From Paenisporosarcina sp. HGH0030 (lineage in GTDB: Bacteria > Bacillota > Bacilli > Bacillales_A > Planococcaceae), in contig NZ_KE150421.1 of assembly GCF_000411295.1 (NCBI RefSeq), positions 745,324 to 809,323 of the forward strand: a stretch of 64,000 nucleotides of DNA. Direction: 5' to 3'. The notes beneath the pieces are model-generated. The model saw only the letters and a program-made list of their open reading frames with translations. It searched no databases and was not told the DNA's origin. Position numbers and translations under genes: made by a program. Positions 41,614-50,886 of this stretch are shown piece by piece; position 1 is the stretch's first letter, and the number at the start of each line of letters is the position of its first letter.

Positions 41614-44421
41614 CTAAAGTGAAACGGCTTCTTCAATAATGCGGGATTGTTCTGTTTTATGTGTTTCACCATCGCCCTCAGCTGGACTTGAACGTTTCAC
41701 ACGTCCAATATATCTAACACTCTTCGTTCCAGCTAAATCACGTAAGTATGGATCTGCAAATGTCCAAGAGCCCATGTTTTGTGGTTCTTCTTGTACCCAA
41801 GCGATTTCTTTTGCATTTGGATAACGTTCAACAATTGCTTGAATTTTTTCAGAAGGGAATGGATATAATTGTTCAACTTTAATCAAGTGAAGATGGTCGA
41901 AATCCTTGCCATCTTTTACTTTATCAGCTAAATCAATCGCCATTTTCCCACTTGCCAATAAAATTCTTTCCACTTTATCTGTTTGCTCACCAAGACCTCG
42001 TTGTTCCAGAACAGTGTCAAACTGGCCAGTTGTAAGGTCTGCTACTTCAGCACCCACAAGTGGATGACGAAGCAATGATTTAGGCGAAACAATAATTAAA
42101 GGTCTCATCGTTTCTTCTCCAAGCATTTTCGCTTGTCGACGTAAAATATGGAAATAGTTCGCAGCACTTGATAGATTTGCAATTGTCCAGTTATTTTCTC
42201 CGGCCATTTGTAAATAACGCTCTAAACGAGCACTTGAATGCTCTGGGCCTTGACCTTCATACGCATGTGGAAGTAACATGACCAATCCGGATTTTTGACC
42301 CCATTTTGAACGGCTAGCAGAGATAAATTGATCAAACATAACTTGCGCCATGTTTGCGAAATCCCCGTATTGTGCTTCCCAAATGACTAATGCTTTTTCG
42401 TTTTCTAAGTTATATCCAAATTCATAACCGACAACCGCTGCTTCAGTCAATGGACTGTTGTATACCACAAATGATGCTTTTGCATCTGAAATATGGTGTA
42501 AAGGAACAAGTTCTGCTCCAGTTTTTTCATCGTGTAAAACAAGATGTCTGTGTGCAAAAGTTCCACGCTGAGCATCTTGACCAGTCAATCGAATCGGATT
42601 ACCTTCTTGGATAATCGAACCAAATGCTAATGTTTCTGCATGCGCCCAATCGATTTTTCCTTTTCCTTTAAAAGGTTCTTCACGACGTTTAAGAATTTTT
42701 TCAAGTTTCTTAAATGCCGAGAATTCTGAAGGCCATGATAATAATTCAGCATTCATTTTTACAAGTGTTTCTTCTTTCACACCTGTAGGAACTTCCGGAT
42801 ATCCATTCAATACAACTTCAGGGATGACAATATCCTGATGTACTGCTTCAGGCACTTCTCTTACACGATCATAAGCAGCTTGCATTGTTTTTTGAACGTC
42901 AGTAGCAAGTTTTTTCACATCTGTATCTGCCACAACTTTATCAGCAACCAATTGCTTGCCGTATAGTTCACGTACAGTTGGATGTTTGTGAATAGCATGA
43001 TACATTGTTGGGTTTGTTACCAACGGCTCATCCATTTCATTGTGACCGAAACGACGGTAACCGATTAAATCGATTAGGATGTCTTTACCAAACTGTTCAC
43101 GATATTCAAATGCCAGACGTGCGACTGCAATTACTGCTTCAACATCGTCAGCATTAACATGGACAACCGGTACTTCATATCCCTTGGCAGGGTCAGAAGA
43201 ATAATGAGTTGAACGTGAATCGTAATATTCTGTTGTGAAACCAATCATGTTGTTGGCAATGATATGAATTGATCCACCAGTTTGGAATCCACGAATACGG
43301 CTATAGTTTAACGTTTCCGTTACGATACCTTGACCTGGGAATGCTGCATCTCCATGAATCAACACGGAATAAGCTGCTTTTGGATTTTGAACAGGTACAC
43401 CTGTTTTTGTCGTTTTTTCTTGCGCTGCGCGAGTTTGTCCAGTAACGATTGGACTAACTACTTCCAAGTGAGAAGGATTATAAGCAAGTTTTACTTTTAG
43501 ACCAGATTTAGCAGTATGCGTTGCACCCATGTGGTATTTCACGTCGCCAAACCAGCCAGTCGTAATTTTCAATGAATCATCTTTTGGCAAGAACGATTCA
43601 TTTGGAACATGTGCAAAATCTGCAAACATCATGTCGTATGGCTTGTTAATAATGTGTGTTAAGACATTTAAGCGTCCACGGTGAGCCATACCGATTAGAA
43701 TTTGTTCCGTTTGATATTTTTCGGATTGTCGAACTAATTCATCAAGCAAGACGACTAAGGTATCCAACCCTTCAATCGAGAATCGTTTAGCACCGACAAA
43801 AGTACGATGGATGAATTTTTCAAATCCTTCAATTTCCGAAAGACGTTTAAGCAACGCTTGACGTTCTTCAGTCGATAAAGTTAATTTCATAGAAGAAGAT
43901 TCGATTTTTGATTGAATCCACTGACGTTCTTGTGGATTGATAATATGAGCGAATTCATAAGCAATCTTATCCGTATAGAAAGATTTCAAATGCTCAATTA
44001 CTTGCAAGCCATTTTGAATATCTTTTGGAGCATTTTTCATTAATAAAGAAGCTGGAATCTCGATAAGATCAGCATCTGTCAATCCATATGAAGAAGGATC
44101 CAATCTTGTTGAATCTTTTGGTCGATCATTTAACGGATAAATATCCGCAGCTAAATGACCATGTGCGCGAATAGCGTCAGCTAATTGTACAGCTGCCAAT
44201 ACTTTGCCTACATGGTTCGGATCAACTTGCCCAGCTGCAGAGAAATCGACAAGATTTTCATCTGTAGATGGAGCCCCATACTGTTTAAAAAGTTCACCTA
44301 GTTCTGCGTCAACAGATTCTGGTGATTGCATGAACGTATCGTACATTTCCAATACATAACCTAAATTCGGACCAGAAAGTTTAGTCCATGGTGACCCGTT
44401 CGGTGACCCGTTTTTTGACAT
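41614..44421 (-). CDS. odhA: 2-oxoglutarate dehydrogenase E1
   Basis: A 935-residue thiamine-pyrophosphate-dependent E1. Motifs include GMAHRGRLNVL, VLIHGDAAFPGQGIVTETLNYSRIRGF, the cofactor region RFGHNEMDEPLVTNP, and the substrate-binding HRHLVLHD. It decarboxylates 2-oxoglutarate and feeds odhB. ATG 44421 has GGAGGG upstream. The 230 bp upstream are AT-rich with no obvious regulatory site. The lpd gene for E3 is not in this window. Confidence 0.96.
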   Translation of the reverse strand: MSKNGSPNGSPWTKLSGPNLGYVLEMYDTFMQSPESVDAELGELFKQYGAPSTDENLVDFSAAGQVDPNHVGKVLAAVQLADAIRAHGHLAADIYPLNDRPKDSTRLDPSSYGLTDADLIEIPASLLMKNAPKDIQNGLQVIEHLKSFYTDKIAYEFAHIINPQERQWIQSKIESSSMKLTLSTEERQALLKRLSEIEGFEKFIHRTFVGAKRFSIEGLDTLVVLLDELVRQSEKYQTEQILIGMAHRGRLNVLTHIINKPYDMMFADFAHVPNESFLPKDDSLKITTGWFGDVKYHMGATHTAKSGLKVKLAYNPSHLEVVSPIVTGQTRAAQEKTTKTGVPVQNPKAAYSVLIHGDAAFPGQGIVTETLNYSRIRGFQTGGSIHIIANNMIGFTTEYYDSRSTHYSSDPAKGYEVPVVHVNADDVEAVIAVARLAFEYREQFGKDILIDLIGYRRFGHNEMDEPLVTNPTMYHAIHKHPTVRELYGKQLVADKVVADTDVKKLATDVQKTMQAAYDRVREVPEAVHQDIVIPEVVLNGYPEVPTGVKEETLVKMNAELLSWPSEFSAFKKLEKILKRREEPFKGKGKIDWAHAETLAFGSIIQEGNPIRLTGQDAQRGTFAHRHLVLHDEKTGAELVPLHHISDAKASFVVYNSPLTEAAVVGYEFGYNLENEKALVIWEAQYGDFANMAQVMFDQFISASRSKWGQKSGLVMLLPHAYEGQGPEHSSARLERYLQMAGENNWTIANLSSAANYFHILRRQAKMLGEETMRPLIIVSPKSLLRHPLVGAEVADLTTGQFDTVLEQRGLGEQTDKVERILLASGKMAIDLADKVKDGKDFDHLHLIKVEQLYPFPSEKIQAIVERYPNAKEIAWVQEEPQNMGSWTFADPYLRDLAGTKSVRYIGRVKRSSPAEGDGETHKTEQSRIIEEAVSL

Positions 44422-44651
44422 TTAGAAAACCCTCCAACTTTTGCCAAGCGGCATTTCCTATTTCTATTTAATAATCTACATTATTTTATCACGTTAGTTC
44501 TTGATATCAAAGGAATCGAACGCAATGCAAATGGCAGAACATTTTTTCCATTTCAATCTTACTACTCTCATAGGAAAATACAATGCTTTTTAGTAAATTA
44601 AGCAAACTTTTTCGTTAAGTCGAAATAACCCGTCATTTAGACAAGGATTCA

Positions 44652-46058
44652 TCATTCTATTAGAGGAAGAACGAGTGAAAAAGTTGAGCCTTTTCCTAGT
44701 TCGCTTTTTACGGTTATAGATCCTCTCGCATTTTCCACAAGCATCTTTACAATACTTAATCCTAAACCGCTTCCGCCTAAATCGCGGGAACGGGCCATAT
44801 CGACCCGATAAAATCGGTCGAATATTTTTGTCTCATGCTGTGGATCTATACCAATCCCCTGATCTTGTACATGGACAATAATATATTTTGTCTTGCGTTC
44901 ATATGAGATATGAACTCGAGCAGGCTCTGTACTATACCGGATTGCATTGATTAACAGGTTTCGCATAATTTGTTGGTAAGCATTTGAGGAAATGAGTACA
45001 TGCAATGACCGATCTATGGGAATTTTATGTTCAATGTATGCCGTTGGATAAACTTGAACTAGTTCTTCTATCACTTCTTCGGTTTGCTCGAGAATATTTG
45101 TTGGTGGTTGAGCTTTCATTTGTTCCCCACGCGCAAGTTCCAACATTTCATCAACCAACGTTTTCATTTGATGTACTTCTCGTAAAGATATTCCTAGTGA
45201 CTCTTCCAAAATTTCCGGGTCATCTTTTCCCCACCGGTTCAATAAGGATAAATGCCCTTCCACTACTTGTATGGGAGTGCGTAATTCATGAGAAGCATCT
45301 GCCATGAACTGCTGCTGCTGTTCAAATGAATACTTCAATTTGGCCATCATGCTTTCATATACAATGATTAACTCGCCAATTTCATCTTTTGCGTCGTAGG
45401 AAATCGTTAATTCTTTTTCAAAACCATGAGCAACTACGTCATCCATAGTCATTTTCAAATCCTTGAGTGGCTTTAATAAGTAAGAAGCCAGAATGTACCC
45501 GATCCACCCAGACAACAGCAAAGCGCATACACTGAATAACAGCATCGCTGTCAAAATGTACGTCTTAGTGGATTGAAATGACTTTAACGGGTGCTCGAGT
45601 TGTATATACCCTTTAAATCGGCCGAGTCTAACGTTCCCGATTGCAGAAATGGATGAATTATCATAATCATTGAGAGCATAACCTTCTTCAGGAACATCGA
45701 TATCTTTAAATGCTTTGAAAGTAGAAGTGTTATTGATTTGAAGCACTTCAATTCCATCAGCATTCAACAATCTCACGGTCTGGTCTTTATCGACAATTGA
45801 TTTCATTAACCCTGTATTGGACTGAATGTCCTGAACGGTCAAAAAAGGACCTTGAGATTCAAAAAATGCCGTTAAATCCTGCATCGTTCGATTCACTTCT
45901 TGTTCTTCTTGTTGATACAACCAACCTTTTAATGCCACATATAAGATTATGCTCATAGTAGCGAAACTTAAAAAGATTACGGCTGCAGAACTGATTGCCC
46001 ATTTTTTCTTCAACGATTGAGAAGCGATTTTCTGATTCAACTTTTTCCACTCATTCAT
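44652..46058 (-). CDS. Sensor histidine kinase, ArlS/CssS-like
   Basis: A 468-residue membrane kinase. Two helices (about residues 20-43 and 170-195) flank an extracellular domain, then a HAMP linker (ILASYLLKPLKDLKMTMD), H box with the phospho-His in FMADASHELRTPIQVVEGHLSLL, N box LLINAIRYS, G boxes DQGIGIDP and GSGLGLSIV. The VEGHLSLLNRWGKDDPEILEESL sequence is typical of ArlS-type kinases. Its ATG overlaps the response regulator stop by 4 bp, so both are coupled. Confidence 0.88.
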   Translation of the reverse strand: MNEWKKLNQKIASQSLKKKWAISSAAVIFLSFATMSIILYVALKGWLYQQEEQEVNRTMQDLTAFFESQGPFLTVQDIQSNTGLMKSIVDKDQTVRLLNADGIEVLQINNTSTFKAFKDIDVPEEGYALNDYDNSSISAIGNVRLGRFKGYIQLEHPLKSFQSTKTYILTAMLLFSVCALLLSGWIGYILASYLLKPLKDLKMTMDDVVAHGFEKELTISYDAKDEIGELIIVYESMMAKLKYSFEQQQQFMADASHELRTPIQVVEGHLSLLNRWGKDDPEILEESLGISLREVHQMKTLVDEMLELARGEQMKAQPPTNILEQTEEVIEELVQVYPTAYIEHKIPIDRSLHVLISSNAYQQIMRNLLINAIRYSTEPARVHISYERKTKYIIVHVQDQGIGIDPQHETKIFDRFYRVDMARSRDLGGSGLGLSIVKMLVENARGSITVKSELGKGSTFSLVLPLIE

Positions 46059-46732
46059 TCACGCATCACATATCCGACCCCTCTGACCGTTTCGATATAG
46101 CTGGTTGCATGCTGGGGTAACTTTGAGCGTAAATGACGAATATAAACATCCACAACATTCGTTTCGATATCGGCTAAATATCCCCATACATTTTCTAGAA
46201 TCAAATCTCTTGTTACCACACGATTTTTTTGTTGCATCAAATACACCAATAAATCATATTCAGTTTTGGTCAGTTCAATATTTTGTTCGGCGACTTTTAC
46301 AGTATGGGCATCCGTGTCGACTATAATATCTTTTATTTGCAGGCGCGCGGTCTCATGATTTAACGTGCTGGCTCTTCTTAAAACCGAGCGTATTCGAGCT
46401 AGTAATTCTTCAATCGCAAACGGTTTAACAATATAATCATCCGCACCCGCATCTAGCCCAGCTACACGGTCAATTACAGCATCCCGAGCTGTAATTAACA
46501 ATATAGGTATTTGAGAAAATGAACGGATGCGCCGGCACACTTCAATTCCGTTCAGTTCCGGTAGCATTACATCCAGCAGGACAACGTCAAAATCATGAGT
46601 TTTGGCTGCCTCCAAACCTTCTCTTCCAGATATAACATGGACAACATCAAAATTCTCATGTCGCAACTCGAGCTCGATAAACCGAGCAATGTTTTTTTCA
46701 TCTTCAACTAGTAGGACGCGGCTGTTCATCAT
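46055..46732 (-). CDS. OmpR-family response regulator, ArlR-like
   Basis: A 225-residue regulator. The receiver has Asp in VVLLDVMLPELNG, acidic pocket LLVEDE, Thr in LLITARD and Lys in YIVKPF. The C-terminal winged helix includes ELTKTEYDLLVYLMQQKNRVVTRDLILENVWGY and ETVRGVGYVMR. Together with the kinase it forms an ArlRS-type pair. Tandem ATG codons at 46732/46729 follow GAGGG. Confidence 0.88.
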   Translation of the reverse strand: MMNSRVLLVEDEKNIARFIELELRHENFDVVHVISGREGLEAAKTHDFDVVLLDVMLPELNGIEVCRRIRSFSQIPILLITARDAVIDRVAGLDAGADDYIVKPFAIEELLARIRSVLRRASTLNHETARLQIKDIIVDTDAHTVKVAEQNIELTKTEYDLLVYLMQQKNRVVTRDLILENVWGYLADIETNVVDVYIRHLRSKLPQHATSYIETVRGVGYVMRE

Positions 46733-46752
46733 CTTACCCTCTTCCATATTTT

Positions 46753-46784
46753 CAAAAGAACCGCTCCAATTATCGGACCGGTTC
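46753..46784 (-). terminator. Rho-independent terminator of the dapF-diguanylate cyclase unit
   Basis: Minus strand GAACCG-15 nt-CGGTTC followed by TTTTG, between the GGDEF gene stop and the response regulator start. Confidence 0.65.
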
Positions 46785-46792
46785 TCTAAGAT

Positions 46793-48823
46793 TTATTCTG
46801 AAAAATAAAGGTATTGATTTTTCCCCATGCCTTTCACCTCGTATAAAGCTTTATCCGCTTTTTTCAACAATTCATCAATAGTGTTTCCATTTTCAGGGAA
46901 GTAGACAATACCGATTGAAGTTGTAGGATGAAATGCCTGTTGTTTTATAAACCATCCTTTTTTTAAGGACGACCTGATGTTATGTATGATTTGATTGGTT
47001 TGTTCTAATCGTTTATCCATGTCCATACACAAATCTGTTAATACAATAACGAACTCATCACCACCAATTCGTGCAACCATGTCCTGTTGACGTACATTCT
47101 TTAATAAAGCTTCTCCAAACTTCCGAATGAATTCATCACCAACATCATGCCCGTAAGAGTCATTAATCGATTTGAAATCATCTCCATCCAAATAAAGGAC
47201 GGCAATCGAAGTTTTCTTACATTCAGCACTATGGACTAATTTAGGAAATGCTTTCATTAAAAAACTACGATTGGGTAATTGCGTAAGGCTATCATGATAG
47301 GCCATAAACGTTAGATGGTCTTCAAGATTTTTACGTTCCGTAATATCTCTGGATACTATGACGTGTTGTAGTTTATCTTGATGTTCACGATTTTTCACCG
47401 CAACGATCGAGGTTTCAGTCCAAAGTTTAGATTCGTCTTTTCGGACGAACTGCAATTCCAGACGAATTTCATCATCCTCATTTACTCGTTTTGTAATGTC
47501 ATCATCCCAAGTATCTTGAAATGGGCACGGCAACATATCACTGAACTTCTTGTTTGCCATGTCTTCTTTGGAAAAACCCAAAATACGACAGTGAGAAGGC
47601 GAAGTATATAAAATGTAGCCATTTTCATCCGTAATCGCGATTAAGTCATTTGTATTTTCAGTAATCAGATTAAACGTTTTTTCAATTGATTGAAGTTCAA
47701 TCATCACATTCTTTTTTTCAGTAATATCAAATTGAATGATTAATACATTTTCAATGTTTTGCTGTTTATTATATAGCGGAATAACCGTTGTATCTCCCCA
47801 GTAAAACGTACCATCTACTGCTCGGTGCCGAAGTTCGCCGCGCCAAATTTTATCTTTAAAAACATCTCGCCACATGCGTTTCAATTGGAAGTCATTGTAC
47901 TGATCTACCTGTAAAACCGTGATATGTTTACCTTTGATGTCTTTTCTCGCATTACCTGAAATATCTTCGAACAATTCATTAACATATTCAATGTAACCCT
48001 TTCGATTGGTCATTAATACCATGGCTGCCTTACTGATGGCACGTTTATAGCTCTCCAAAACATGTCTAGTATTACGCAGGCTTTCTTTTAAGACCACTTC
48101 GTCTGTAACTTCCTGAAGCAAAATATACATCGCTACATTTTCTCCGTTTTTCATAATCGGAGAGTAACTAACTAAAAATGTCCCTTTGTCTCCTGTCGAT
48201 TTCATTCGTTTTACAAGTACTGAAGATTTTCCTTCGCCACGTAAATTGGAATAAAAGTGATGTTCCACTGAACTGCGTTCTTTGATAGGAACGAAAGGCA
48301 AGTTAAGGAAATGTTTACCTCGCCATTCCTTGAGTCGATAGCCAAACACTTCTTCGAATTTAGGGTTCATATCGAAAATCTTGCCTTCATTCGTTACGAC
48401 AATGGTCGGATCTACATTCATATTCAGGAGTGATTGCATAAATAAATATTTTTCTTCAATTTCTTTCTGAAACGATACTTCCTTTGTAATCGCCAGTATA
48501 TATGTACCTGAATCTGTGATTATTGGCTTTACAATTGTCTCATTAACCAACTCTAAATCTGAAAACAAAAAGAAATCTTGATAAGCTATGACTTTATTTT
48601 CATTAATCGCTTGCATGTAGTGCGTCTGAATTGATTCACAATGGGAAGCGGACACCATTTCGTGCAATTTTGATTGAATTGGGTTTTCTTTGAAAATGAG
48701 TCTAGCACTATGATTGACAAATAAGTATTCAAACGAGTGTTCCTTTTGAATTAAAAAGAACACTAAATCTGTAGAATCGCCATATAATAAATCAAACTGT
48801 GCTTGAGTGAAAAAATATTCCAT
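46793..48823 (-). CDS. Diguanylate cyclase with multiple PAS domains
   Basis: A 676-residue protein: an N-terminal PAS-like domain, then PAS repeats around residues 130-245, 255-375 and 380-505 (DITEKKN and DITERKNLE mark PAC ends), and a C-terminal GGDEF domain with ARIGGDEFVIVLTD. The active-site GGDEF and TSIGIVYFPENG metal-binding pattern look intact, so it should make c-di-GMP. No transmembrane segment, so it senses an internal signal. It is 13 bp after dapF on the same strand and probably co-transcribed with it. Confidence 0.88.
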   Translation of the reverse strand: MEYFFTQAQFDLLYGDSTDLVFFLIQKEHSFEYLFVNHSARLIFKENPIQSKLHEMVSASHCESIQTHYMQAINENKVIAYQDFFLFSDLELVNETIVKPIITDSGTYILAITKEVSFQKEIEEKYLFMQSLLNMNVDPTIVVTNEGKIFDMNPKFEEVFGYRLKEWRGKHFLNLPFVPIKERSSVEHHFYSNLRGEGKSSVLVKRMKSTGDKGTFLVSYSPIMKNGENVAMYILLQEVTDEVVLKESLRNTRHVLESYKRAISKAAMVLMTNRKGYIEYVNELFEDISGNARKDIKGKHITVLQVDQYNDFQLKRMWRDVFKDKIWRGELRHRAVDGTFYWGDTTVIPLYNKQQNIENVLIIQFDITEKKNVMIELQSIEKTFNLITENTNDLIAITDENGYILYTSPSHCRILGFSKEDMANKKFSDMLPCPFQDTWDDDITKRVNEDDEIRLELQFVRKDESKLWTETSIVAVKNREHQDKLQHVIVSRDITERKNLEDHLTFMAYHDSLTQLPNRSFLMKAFPKLVHSAECKKTSIAVLYLDGDDFKSINDSYGHDVGDEFIRKFGEALLKNVRQQDMVARIGGDEFVIVLTDLCMDMDKRLEQTNQIIHNIRSSLKKGWFIKQQAFHPTTSIGIVYFPENGNTIDELLKKADKALYEVKGMGKNQYLYFSE

Positions 48824-48836
48824 TACATTTCATCTC

Positions 48837-49823
48837 CTACATGTCCGATTCGCTAGACCATCCATCTTTTACTTTTTGTTTTGCCAGTTGTTCTAATTCT
48901 TTATATTCCTCTATTTCATCATCATGAAGGATCTTGGAGTTCCAGTTGAACTCCCCATCTTCAGATAGTATTCCAGTATAGGTAGCAAAAAACGTAGCAT
49001 TTCCTATCAGTGAAAGCTGCGAAGAAGTATCGCTTTGTTCAATCGCACACTTAACAAATCCTCCTGGATTATAGACCGTCGTTTCCCCACGAGGAACGAG
49101 TTTAATTGTGGCAGCTACTAAAGCAGAAGCTGTCATGGCTGTTCCACAAGCATTTGTAAATCCTACACCACGTTCATAAGTCCGCACAAAAATACTAGTA
49201 TCATCTACTGGGTGAACAAAGCTTACATTTACACCATCAGGGAAAAAGATATTTTCTCTATTAAATGATGCAGCAAGTTGTTCTTGAAAATGGGTATCTT
49301 CAATATACTGAATAGGAACTATACCTATTAAGTGAGGATTCGGAACCGACACTGCGGTAAAGTGAATATCGGAAGAAAACTCGGGCATTATCTCATTGAT
49401 GATTTGATGGCTATTTTTATAGATCATTGGTAGTGAAGACAGCTCAAATGATACCGGTGAAATTTCTACTGAATATGTATCTATACTGTTGAAAATAGAA
49501 TCTACTTTTCGTACAGTCAAGTCTGCTTTCATTGTTTCTATTGTTGCAGTCTGTTTACCAGTCTTGTTTAATACAAATCTCGCCACACATCTTAATCCAT
49601 TGCCACACATGGATGCTTCTGAACCATCCGCATTATAGACGCGCATTCTCGCATCCACACGGGTCGATGGCGAAATAATCAATAAACCGTCCGCTCCATT
49701 TTCTTTTGAAGGATCGCACATCTTCTGTGCAGTTAAGGGCCAATTGTATGTTGTGTTTTCTACTTCTTCATGTAAATAGAACGTATTGCCTGAACCGTGG
49801 ACTTTATGAAATATTAAGGTCAT
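48837..49823 (-). CDS. dapF: Diaminopimelate epimerase
   Basis: A 328-residue DapF. The catalytic cysteines are in NADGSEASMCGNGLRCVARF and GVGFTNACGTAMTAS. It interconverts LL- and meso-diaminopimelate for lysine and peptidoglycan. It is about 40-50 residues longer than E. coli or B. subtilis DapF, as in Listeria-type forms, with an extra charged C-terminal tail. ATG 49823 with GGAGGGA upstream. It starts 157 bp from the divergent leader's transcription start. Confidence 0.93.
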   Translation of the reverse strand: MTLIFHKVHGSGNTFYLHEEVENTTYNWPLTAQKMCDPSKENGADGLLIISPSTRVDARMRVYNADGSEASMCGNGLRCVARFVLNKTGKQTATIETMKADLTVRKVDSIFNSIDTYSVEISPVSFELSSLPMIYKNSHQIINEIMPEFSSDIHFTAVSVPNPHLIGIVPIQYIEDTHFQEQLAASFNRENIFFPDGVNVSFVHPVDDTSIFVRTYERGVGFTNACGTAMTASALVAATIKLVPRGETTVYNPGGFVKCAIEQSDTSSQLSLIGNATFFATYTGILSEDGEFNWNSKILHDDEIEEYKELEQLAKQKVKDGWSSESDM

Positions 49824-49947
49824 GATAATCCCTCCAGATACTCTATCTTTTCATCATAAATCTAAACGAAAACGGTTACAACTATTCGTTCAAATTAAAG
49901 GCATAATCTTGTAACAAAACTTACACATTTTTAACGTATTTTTTTCT

Positions 49948-49982
49948 TTGCATTTTGAAAAAAAATTAGTATAGTAAGAATG
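49948..49982 (+). promoter_or_regulatory. Promoter of the GNAT leader
   Basis: TTGCAT (49948-49953) and TATAGT (49970-49975), 16 bp apart. Transcription would begin near 49982 and give a leader of about 200 nt before the ATG at 50181. Confidence 0.55.
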
Positions 49983-50180
49983 CAAACAAACAATTTCATA
50001 AAGCGATTTTATTCACCATAAATCGTGAGGGAAGGCAAATGGTGCGCCACCAGCAAATATGACTGGTTCTAGTGGGTTCGATTCCCACCCCGAAATTTTT
50101 TATGCAACACAAAATGAAAAATTTCGAGGGGTTAGAACCAGACATCTGTCTTGATCTACCCTGGTACGGAGGCGTTAATT
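49983..50180 (+). ncRNA. Long structured leader RNA with tRNA-like stems upstream of a GNAT gene
   Basis: Consecutive stems: GGC-9 nt-GCC (50034-50036/50046-50048, D-arm-like, TGGT in loop), ACCAG/CTGGT (50049-50053/50063-50067), then GTGGG-TTCGATT-CCCAC (50072-50088), exactly a T-arm. An alternative 9-bp perfect stem pairs CTGGTTCTA (50063-50071) with TAGAACCAG (50133-50141), enclosing the T-arm-like hairpin and a long hairpin CCCCGAAATTTTT (50088-50100) / AAAAATTTCGAGGGG (50117-50131). The CTGG strand can use only one partner, so there are two exclusive folds. AGACA/TGTCT (near 50140-50151) and the ribosome site (GGAGG at 50168) are next. The function is inferred, not shown. Confidence 0.5.
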
Positions 50181-50738
50181 ATGATTAAACGACGAGAATT
50201 ACACGAATGCACTACTTTATTCGAGTATTTATCACACCCATCTGTCTTCCCTTTTGTTCGTCACAAAGCGACTTCTGCTGATGAATTTATGTTCATGACG
50301 AAACAGATAATGGAAGAAGAAGAGCGTGGAGAAGTAATTTCACGCACAATTACTGACGATTACGGAATGCCAATTGGGACCATTAATTTATATGACATTC
50401 AAGATCATGCAGGTTTTCTTGGGACATGGATTGGTCACCCTTTCCAAGGAAAAGGTTTTAATCAAAAAGCAAAAAACTTATTTTTGGAAGAGCTGTTTTA
50501 TCAGCATAATATCAATACAGTATTCCTACGGATTAAAAAGCATAACGAAAAATCCATTCGTGCTGCTGAAAAATTGCCTTACACGATGAATGCAAAAGAA
50601 AGTCACCCTGCTTTATTGGAAGAAATCAATGCAGGTGCACATCAATATGAGTTATATCAAATCCCTAAAGATTTATTCTACATGGCAACGGCTGCTTCTA
50701 GGTTCACTGGAGAAGAAGAAGAAGAACAAGCGATGTAA
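50181..50738 (+). CDS. GNAT family N-acetyltransferase with long leader
   Basis: A 185-residue GCN5-type acetyltransferase: SHPSVFPFVRHKATSADEFMFMTKQIMEEEERGEV, then the acyl-CoA motif GTWIGHPFQGKGFNQKAKNLFLEELFYQ and a helical turn KKHNEKSIRAAEKLPY. It looks like Rim-type and ribosomal-protein-like acetyltransferases but the substrate is unknown. ATG 50181 has GGAGG upstream at 8 nt. It is preceded by the leader at 49983-50180, unusual for such a gene. The C-terminus is very acidic (EEEEEEQA). Confidence 0.82.
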   Translation: MIKRRELHECTTLFEYLSHPSVFPFVRHKATSADEFMFMTKQIMEEEERGEVISRTITDDYGMPIGTINLYDIQDHAGFLGTWIGHPFQGKGFNQKAKNLFLEELFYQHNINTVFLRIKKHNEKSIRAAEKLPYTMNAKESHPALLEEINAGAHQYELYQIPKDLFYMATAASRFTGEEEEEQAM

Positions 50739-50741
50739 GAA

Positions 50742-50797
50742 CAAAAGCGGAAAGCGTCTCTCTAGCCTGGCGCTGGAAGCAGACATAGAATTCCTCT
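50742..50797. repeat. Degenerate copy of a Bacillales intergenic repeat
   Basis: AAAAGCGGAAAGCGTCTCTC...GGCGCTGGAAGC resembles the GCGGAxxGCG...GGCGCTGGAG pattern of an intergenic palindromic repeat common in Bacillus genomes. It lies between the GNAT stop and its terminator. Assignment rests on recalled pattern only. Confidence 0.35.
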
Positions 50798-50844
50798 AAA
50801 AAATGAATATATCTGTTAATGCCTTTGCTTTATTAAATAAAAAA

Positions 50845-50886
50845 ATACCGTCCACACACGTTTATGGTGTGTGGACGGTATTTTAT
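50845..50886. terminator. Rho-independent terminator, bidirectional
   Basis: ATACCGTCCACACAC-7 nt-GTGTGTGGACGGTAT with T/A tracts on both sides. It serves the GNAT gene and murG. Confidence 0.9.

Noticed and set aside
50034-50096. Functional tRNA gene
   Set aside because: The T-arm and other stems fit, but the 7-bp acceptor stem does not pair (upstream GTGAGGG against CCCGAAA), the anticodon loop would be 9 nt and no CCA end follows.
49824-50180. Lysine riboswitch near dapF
   Set aside because: The conserved lysine-aptamer blocks are not present and the leader faces the GNAT gene, not dapF.
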